From: Calonectria ilicicola
Lineage: Eukaryota; Ascomycota; Sordariomycetes; Hypocreales; Nectriaceae
Assembly (NCBI GenBank): GCA_020809705.1
Contig: CP085831.1
Coordinates: forward strand, 2,046,001-2,110,000
Length of the DNA stretch: 64,000 nt
Direction: 5' to 3'
Both the position numbers and the translations under genes were made by a program. Every line of letters starts with the position of its first letter. Positions within the stretch are counted from its first letter, which is position 1. Positions 57,296 through 64,000 of this stretch are shown piece after piece. The notes beneath the pieces are model-generated. The model saw only the letters and a program-made list of their open reading frames with translations, was not told the DNA's origin and made no database searches.

Positions 57296-58999
57296 ATGTC
57301 GGAGGCTATGGGAAGCCTTGCCGTGCTGCCGACTGAGGTTCTCGGCTCAATCTTCGAGCGTCTCCCCAACAGCGACATCAAAAACGTCCGGCTGACATGC
57401 AAAGACCTCAGCGTAATTGCAATTGCCCAGCTACGCCTCGATCGCGTGTTTCTGTCTGCCAGCCAGCAAAACATCGACGCCTGCAACGGGATTGCCAACC
57501 ACGAAGTATTGCGTCACAAAGTCAACGAGATCATCTATGATGAATCGATACTGGGCGTCGTCGCTCAGCAACACTTTGTGCCAAACCGCATAGCTCCGCT
57601 CCAACGACCGGCCTTTTGCCATCTGATGTATAAAGGATTTGATACCGGTGGAATCCGAAACGTTCGGCACGCCGATGACAGATATGACGCCACCATACCC
57701 AAACATCAACCCATCACAGAGGCCGATGTAAAGGCTTCGTGGAATCTGTATACCAAGATGATGGTCCAGGAAGGTGAAGTCATTCAGACAAACGCCGACG
57801 AAAAGGCCTTTGCCCTTGCATTGGCGCGCTTCCCTCGCTTGCGCAGAGTTACTCTGACTGTTGGCCTTCATGGCGACCCCCTCACCTCAAACTATCCATC
57901 ACCCATGATCCGCGGGCTACCATCAACCTTTGTCCATCCTCTTCCGCGCCGCTCCCCTCTGCCGATCAAATTGTTGCCCGGCTTCAACCATGGGGGGGAA
58001 TGGAGCGACCCCAAAGTCAAGGAGCAGTGGCGCACCTTTTGCTTCATCAGTCGACTGCTTGCTCAAAGCGAGTTGGCCGAGTTCGAGGAATTTATCTTCG
58101 ACTACGGCATGCTCCCCACGGGGCTACACTGTCGCCTTTTTGATGAATCCGACTGCGACGAATACAAAAGCTTTGCTGCCATCCTTGGTAAGCCTTGCAT
58201 GACCAGGCTTGACCTTGCTCTCAGCGTTCGTTGCGTCGACGGCTCCCGGTGGCCAGCGTCTCGAAGCAATAACTTTCGTAGTGCGCTGGCAGAAGCCGTC
58301 AATATGCAGCACTTTAGCTTAACAACGAATGTCAAGTACGGCGAAGGGGCACCAGTAAGATCGGAGTCCCTTGATCTCACGGGTTTATTTCCCATTAAGA
58401 CATGGACCCAGCTACGACACTTTAGCCTTTGCCGGTTTGTCGTCAAGCAGCAAGAACTGTTCTCGCTCATTGCCTCACTGCCTCCCACACTGCGATTCAT
58501 AGAGCTTAGCTTTCTTGATTTTGCTACAGATAATGGCAGCTATAGGCTCTTGCTAAAGGACATGCGAGACAAACTTGACTGGGGCGAACGATCAATTTCT
58601 GAGCGGCCCCGAGTCAAGATCTCCATCGACCATACACCACGCCAGACTGACACCTTTATCAATATTGACAGTGAAGTGCGCCTATTCCTCTTTTACGGGG
58701 GACCTAATCCATTTCACAGGAGAACGGATAATTATGACTTTAGCAATGAACTCTGCACGGGCATTGGGATCCAGTCATATGTATGCAACCCAGCCTTGAA
58801 CAAGCCTGTGCCCTCGCATGGGGACCCATTTCATAGGATAGTGGGATATCTCAGAAACCAACACGCAGGTCTAGAGCCTCCAATGTTGCATACTCACAAC
58901 TCGCACGAACAAGATCTACATGATTTCTCGGTGTGGCACCAGCACAGCCAGCAAGAAGCATTCGACCAAATTCTTTCATTTTGGCACAATGATGACTGA
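57296..58999 (+). CDS. F-box protein
   Basis: Single-exon gene, 567 aa. I chose the ATG at 57296 (MSEAMGSLAVLPTEVLGSIF); the open frame extends upstream to 57095 without a better ATG. Residues about 8-50 form an F-box (LPTEVLGSIFERLPNSDIKN, VRLTCKDLSVIA), the Skp1-binding module of SCF ubiquitin ligases. The rest shows leucine-rich, irregular repeats (RFPRLRRVTLTVGL, TQLRHFSLCRF, LPPTLRFIELSFLDF), as expected for a substrate-recognition region, and a His-rich C-terminus (HTHNSHEQDLHDF). The target is unknown. Fungal genomes carry many divergent F-box proteins of this type. It appears intact, with GC content higher than its surroundings. Confidence 0.85.
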   Translation: MSEAMGSLAVLPTEVLGSIFERLPNSDIKNVRLTCKDLSVIAIAQLRLDRVFLSASQQNIDACNGIANHEVLRHKVNEIIYDESILGVVAQQHFVPNRIAPLQRPAFCHLMYKGFDTGGIRNVRHADDRYDATIPKHQPITEADVKASWNLYTKMMVQEGEVIQTNADEKAFALALARFPRLRRVTLTVGLHGDPLTSNYPSPMIRGLPSTFVHPLPRRSPLPIKLLPGFNHGGEWSDPKVKEQWRTFCFISRLLAQSELAEFEEFIFDYGMLPTGLHCRLFDESDCDEYKSFAAILGKPCMTRLDLALSVRCVDGSRWPASRSNNFRSALAEAVNMQHFSLTTNVKYGEGAPVRSESLDLTGLFPIKTWTQLRHFSLCRFVVKQQELFSLIASLPPTLRFIELSFLDFATDNGSYRLLLKDMRDKLDWGERSISERPRVKISIDHTPRQTDTFINIDSEVRLFLFYGGPNPFHRRTDNYDFSNELCTGIGIQSYVCNPALNKPVPSHGDPFHRIVGYLRNQHAGLEPPMLHTHNSHEQDLHDFSVWHQHSQQEAFDQILSFWHNDD

Positions 59000-59402
59000 G
59001 GGAGGAACTTGAAGGTGAATTGGGCAGCTTGGATATTTGCCTATTGAAGGTAGCGAGGATAATACTAATATAACAAGTTTGGATTTTTGTTTTCAAGTTT
59101 TGATCGCCTTTTGCCAATTCAGACTAGATTTGACTATGCATGACCTCCTGCCTCCCACGCATTTCCAAATTACAGGAGCCCAGAAATGCCATCAAACATT
59201 GCCGGCCAGATAGTATGGGGCGCAGTCATAAATCTCGTTATTAAAAATACAATTGTCACAATCTAGCCAAATAACTCCGTTGATTTTCCTCCTAGTTCTT
59301 GGCAGGCGTGGCTAGAATCAGTGGGAAAAGCCCATCACGTGATGAAGTATTGTACAATCTGCAAAAGGGGCATTCCAACTTGAAGGCACCACAAAAGCCT
59401 TG
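59000..59402. other. Spacer
   Basis: 3' region of the F-box gene and upstream region of the remnant at 59403; nothing recognised. Confidence 0.45.
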
Positions 59403-60050
59403 ATGTTAAATAACCCCAACGTTGTCTATCGTTCGAGCGACGGAGCCCTGGCCTTGGCAAGTTCTAATCAGATTGAAGGTGTTTATTTGAAAAAAGTCAT
59501 TTGCAGTGCCTACCTTGTCAATGAGGATTCCATTTCGTGCCACCCAGCGGGATCTCCGTCGCTCTCACAGTTTTGCGTCACTTCGGATGCCCAGCAGAAC
59601 TTGCAGTTCTATCTCAGAGCTCCAGCCTCCCAACTGCCGAGCGGCTTCTCTACTCTGGATTTCATTGTGGGAGACCCAATTCGCAAATTTACACTTACCT
59701 GCTCCCGCCCAGGACATCCAGTCGATGACCAGCCGTTAAAAACTTACGGTGATCTGACCAAGGTGTACATTAATCCTGAAAATTCAAACTATTTGACGCA
59801 TCCATTTTACCTCTAGCCCGGAACGGACCGTCTGATGACACAGAATCTTTATCTCGCACGCGTGCAGAACCAAGCAGTTGTCATGACAACCATTCCTTTC
59901 AGCACTAATAAAGGACCAGCATATTCCTACATTATTTGTGATGCTGGAAATGCTGGATCTGCAATATTGTCTTATGTGGACGGTCTGGTTTCTGAAGACA
60001 GGTTCCTTGCGCCAAGCCCAACACCCAAACTTCTAACAATGAATTGGTGA
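59403..60050 (+). pseudogene. Gene remnant of unknown family with in-frame TAG
   Basis: From an ATG at 59403 a protein-like frame runs MLNNPNVVYRSSDGALALAS, includes FCVTSDAQQNLQFYLRAPAS, and meets TAG at 59814-59816. The same frame then continues with PGTDRLMTQNLYLARVQNQA and GPAYSYIICDAGNAGSAILS to TGA at 60048-60050. The two halves read as one beta-rich protein of about 215 residues interrupted by a stop (CAG to TAG is the simplest cause). No signal peptide is visible at this start, so a 5' exon may be missing. I do not recognise the family. Confidence 0.5.
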
Positions 60051-61090
60051 TGGGAGCCGGCCATGACCCAAACATTCCGTCGGCACCCGTTATCAAGATG
60101 ATAATAGGACAGGTCTAATTATATGCACCAAAATATATACTTGTCATTCTTATATATATACTACTTATGAGATATTTCGTTTTTACAAGGAGGGCAATAA
60201 ACATGTTCAAACGCAAACAAAGTCGAACGGCTCATTGACCCTAGTGACGCTCTGATAAACTTTAAATAGCCGCTTTCAGACGGGATTGTCGGGATTTTGC
60301 CGAAGAATATTCTACTCGGCAATCGGGTAAAACCCGAGTGCAACGTGATGAGTTAATTAATTCTTCCGGGGATTTAAAGTGAGCCACGAATAACATTGCG
60401 AGAATCTTGCTGCATTCCATCATCCTTAAGGGCTCGGTACAGTTCACGACGAGGTTCCAGATGTTCTAGCGAACCCATCTATTCTGACCTTAGCCTAGCC
60501 CTTCGCGCCCTGGTGACCCTCAAGCTGCCAGTTCAGTGTTTACCCAATGAACCAATCTTTGTGATTCCTTAAAGAAGGAATTCATGAGGATGTGCCTATT
60601 GAATATGTCTCGTAATGTATCATTTTCACAGCTATATTTGAGCTGAGATAGGACATTCAGATTGATACAAATGCATCTGAACTGATCTCACGTTGCTTCA
60701 GGTAGTCACCAAGACCAAAACCAGAAAGAAACGCTGACGTAACCCGTCAATAAAAAGAAATTTGATATTCTCAAAGAAGTAATGGAGGTTTCCATTTACG
60801 ACTAAAGCGTGCCGGCCCTGTTCGTTGCCAAGAATTCGCCCCTGAAAACCTCTCGGTTCTTATTGCAACCACTTGCGAGGCGGGGTATAATCCATGCCAC
60901 TTTGGAATAGGGATGGTTGAATGCGGATAGTTTCCCAAAGATTATTCTATCACTTCGGCGTAACCCAACACGCTGCTTCTAATACCGGGTGAGTACCAGC
61001 CGAGATGGGCGAGTATATAGACCCCAAGGTTCATATACAAGACCACTCAACAAACATCCTTCTTTAATTTCGACATAGCATGAATAAAGA
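60051..61090. other. Intergenic / promoter of the rhamnosidase gene
   Basis: AT-rich; minus-strand frames at 60161-60447 lack motifs. A TATATA element lies at 61014-61019, 72 bp before the ATG of the next gene. Confidence 0.5.
61014..61019 (+). promoter_or_regulatory. TATA-like element upstream of the rhamnosidase gene
   Basis: TATATA within GAGTATATAG, 72 bp before the start codon, a plausible core promoter distance. Confidence 0.35.
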
Positions 61091-63764
61091 ATGGCTGTTT
61101 CGATCTCTCAGGTTTCGTTCGAACACCACTATCCCACTGCTCTCGGGATCGGAGAAACAGAGCCCCGTATTTCATGGCGTTTTTCCGGCTCTGCTGTTAA
61201 TTGGACGCAGGGTGGATATGCCATTGAAGTAAGTCGCGGAAGCCAACAGGATATTTTCGAATTCAACTCGACGGACCAGTCCGTCTTGGTTCCATGGCCT
61301 ACTGTAGCGCTTAGCGCTACAGAGAAGGCCCAAGTTCGCGTTCGAGCGTACGGAGCTGATGACAAACCGGACACAAACTGGTCCGATGTTTACAACGTCG
61401 AGACTGGCCTGCTGGGTGAAGCTGACTGGGGCGGTGCATCGATGATTGCGATGGACAATGCGACAATTACTTCTCTGCCTCGTCAACCTGTACTATTCCG
61501 CAAGCAGTTTGAGGTTGATGCGAAAGAAATAGCACAGGCAAGACTTTACATCACCGCTTTTGGGCTCTACGAAGCCGAAATTAATGGCCAGAGAGTTGGT
61601 GACCATGTCCTTGCTCCAGGATGGCAGTCATACAACTACCGCCAAGTCTACGATTCCTATGATGTCACAGACTTGATCAAAGCAGGCGATAAAAACGCAA
61701 TTGGTATCCAAGTTGGGGAGGGGTGGTATGCCGGTATGCTTGGCGGATCACGCAATCGATGGGGTAGCTCAATCGGGGCATTGGCCCTTTTAGCCATCAC
61801 TGGTACAGATGGAACCACGAAGAACATCACAACAGATGACAGTTGGCAGGCTGGAACCGGTCCACTTGTACTCTCTGAGATATACAATGGCGAGAGCTAC
61901 AACGCCGGATTCCAGCAGTCAGGATGGTCTGAAGCGGGCTTTGAGACAGATGCAAGTTGGAAAAACACCACTGAGATTTGGACGCCATTTTCGAGATTAG
62001 CCGCACCTGATGGCCCGCCAATTCGTCGCACAGAAGAGGTTAAGCTATCGCAAGTTCTTACAAGCCCGTCTGGAAAAACCATCTTAGATTTTGGACAAAA
62101 CCTGGCTGGTTGGTTACAAGTCAAGGTGAAAGGACCTGCTAATACCACAATCACCATGAAGCATGTGGAAGGTGAGTGAATTTTCAATCTTCACAAAATG
62201 AGCCTCCATTCATCGCTAATGCCATCTAGTTCTTGAGGATGGCGAAATTGCCACTCGCCCGCTGCGTGGGGCAGCTCAGACCGATACCCTCATTTTAGCC
62301 GGTACCGAAGAGACCCTGGTGTGGGAACCCAAGTTTACTTATCACGGCTTCCGCTATGTGCAGGTAGATGGTTGGCCGACAAATTCAATCGCTCTTGATG
62401 GGAATGCAGTCAAAGCCATCGTTGTTCACTCAGACATGCAGGAAACTGGATATTTCGGGTGTTCTGACTCGCTCTTGAGCAAGCTGCATCAAAATATTCG
62501 ATGGAGCATGAAGGCAAACTTTATGAGTATACCGACCGACTGTCCTCAACGTGACGAGAGAATGGGCTGGACAGGTGATGCACACGCCTTTGCTCCCACT
62601 GCCAATTTTCTCTACGATACCAGCGGCTTTTGGAAAAGCTGGCTCAAGGATGTGAACAAGGAACAATACGACAATAGCTATCGCGCAGGCGCCCCACCAT
62701 CAGTCATTCCGAAGGTATCGACGTTTGGTGTTCGCCCTACAGCAATCTGGGGAGATGTGGTCATTGCGAATCCATGGGTCAACTATCTATTCTTCGCCGA
62801 TCGTGATGTGCTGGAGCAGCAGTTCACTGGTGCCAAGCTCTGGCTGGATCAGGGAATTCCACGAAACTCTGACGGCTTATGGGAGCGCAATTTATATCAA
62901 TACGGAGACTGGTTAGACCCCCTTGCGCCGGCTGAGTCACCAGGTTCCGCCACTACTGCCAAGGATTATGTTGCGGATGCCTACCTCGTCTACGTCACGG
63001 GTCTTATCGCTCAAATTGCTGAGGCGATAGGGAACGAGGAAGCTGCTGCTAATTATACTAATGCGGCTGCTACGCTGAAAGATAAATTCCTTTCTGCATG
63101 GGCCTATGAGAATGGTACTGTTGCATATGAGACCCAAACGGGGCTTGTCCTCCCTCTATGGTTTGATCTCTTTAGCAGCGATAACCACACCGAAGCTGCG
63201 GCAGGGCGTCTTCAAAACATCATCAAAGCAAATAATTATCTTGTAGGCACTGGCTTTGCTGGAACTCACCTCCTTGGCCCAACGCTATCAAAGTACAACC
63301 TGACAAGCGTCTTTTATGAAATGATTGCGCAGACTACTGTCCCTTCTTGGCTATATCAAGTGGTCATGAACGGTACAACGACATGGGAGCGATGGGACTC
63401 GTTGTTAGCCGACGGATCTGTTAACCCAGGTACGATGACGAGCTTCAATCATTATGCCTTTGGATCAGTAGGCAATTGGATGCATCGTACAATCGGCGGG
63501 CTAGCACCAAAGGACCCTGGTTGGAAGACGGTAGAGGTGAGGCCTGAGCCTGGTGGAGGTCTGACTGAGGGTTGGGCGACCTTTAATGGTCCTTACGGGT
63601 ATGTCAGCTCATCATGGAAGATTACTAGTAGTGGAACATTCCGTCTGGCTGTGAAAGTGCCCCCGAATTCGGAAGCTGAGATTGTGCTGCCTGGAAGTGA
63701 AAGGAGGCAAATCAAAGTGGGGAGTGGGACACACACTTATTCGGTAAGAGGAGATGAACTATGA
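61091..63764 (+). CDS. GH78 alpha-L-rhamnosidase
   Basis: Two exons, 61091-62171 and 62230-63764 (58-nt intron, GTGAGT donor), give 871 aa. Domain order matches GH78: an N-terminal beta domain (RISWRFSGSAVNWTQGGYAI), the Bac_rhamnosid_N module (LYITAFGLYEAEINGQRVGD, LAPGWQSYNYRQVYDSYDVT), then the (alpha/alpha)6 catalytic barrel with IPTDCPQRDERMGWTGDAH, which holds the acidic residues that activate water and protonate the leaving group. Later come LVLPLWFDLF and TMTSFNHYAFGSVGNWMH, and a C-terminal beta domain. No signal peptide is visible, so the enzyme is probably cytosolic, acting on small rhamnosides after import. The sugar transporter at 38028 is too far away to argue for a cluster. It releases L-rhamnose from plant or microbial glycosides. 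Full length. Confidence 0.9.
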
Positions 63765-64000
63765 GTGTTACTCCGTAGCTCGCAATAAACTACACCACGT
63801 CCGACATCGCTCTGATACAAGCCGCGATCTCTTAAATATGAATTTATGCCAAGTGAACTCTACATTCACTACCTACCAGCCGTGTATCGCAACAATGGTC
63901 CGCAAATCGAGAGAGAAGTCGCAATAGAGCCATACCCATTGGGGGGAGGGGGTTGTATGAGTTGGTTTAATTATAGCGACAATGATACGTATAGGATGGA

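Noticed and set aside
1..64000. CRISPR arrays, insertion sequences, bacterial operons or intact transposons
   Set aside because: None seen; the window is eukaryotic and no transposase or reverse-transcriptase motif was recognised.

Overview
The window reads as nuclear DNA of a filamentous ascomycete (Pezizomycotina). Sordariomycetes, probably Hypocreales, is my inference from gene content and was not tested by any search. The evidence is many short GT-AG introns of about 40-80 nt with CTAAC-like branch sites, three intron-containing tRNA genes, and fungus-specific families: HET, Clr5-ankyrin, CFEM/PTH11-type receptor, 2EXR, NDT80-like, a fungal NB-ARC protein and small secreted cysteine-rich proteins. 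There are no operons. Genes are spaced by 0.3-4 kb.

Layout. 1-2319: HET/TPR/repeat incompatibility-type pseudogene, followed by a minisatellite. 4379-7778: a very unusual gene joining a SAM methyltransferase, a BBE-like FAD oxidase, a phosphomevalonate-kinase-like P-loop domain and an APRT-like phosphoribosyltransferase, interrupted by one extra G in a G run. 9577-10650: decayed fungal membrane-protein gene. 10820: tRNA-Pro. 11249-11749: secreted eight-cysteine protein. 14038: tRNA-Thr. 15038-17689: membrane sulfatase/LTA-synthase-like enzyme. 21393-24398: Clr5-ankyrin protein. 25617-27020: secreted cysteine-rich protein with many small exons. 27568-29856: pseudokinase gene with a premature stop and a second decayed gene. 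32147-33622: CFEM-domain PTH11-type receptor. 33798-35395: 5'-truncated CocE/X-Pro hydrolase. 35777-37476: NDT80-like transcription factor cut by a TGA. 38028-40006: MFS sugar transporter. 42249-43718: secreted GH18 chitinase. 44009-45418: NB-ARC protein. 46598-48291: cytochrome b5/acyl-CoA dehydrogenase fusion. 48822-49769: secreted 266-aa protein. 51788-52735: 2EXR protein. 53774-54066: small secreted cysteine-rich protein. 56372: tRNA-Leu. 57296-58999: F-box protein. 59403-60050: gene remnant. 61091-63764: GH78 alpha-L-rhamnosidase.

The window mixes apparently intact metabolic and secreted genes with at least seven genes carrying premature stops, frameshifts, a broken splice donor or a missing 5' part, which is typical of a fast-evolving accessory region. 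Two themes recur. One is self/non-self or immunity-like genes (HET, NB-ARC, ankyrin, pseudokinase, NDT80-like). The other is host or substrate interaction (chitinase, rhamnosidase, sugar transporter, CFEM receptor, cysteine-rich secreted proteins). Multi-exon gene models were built by hand from reading frame, splice consensus and remembered family patterns. Phases were checked, but expression was not.
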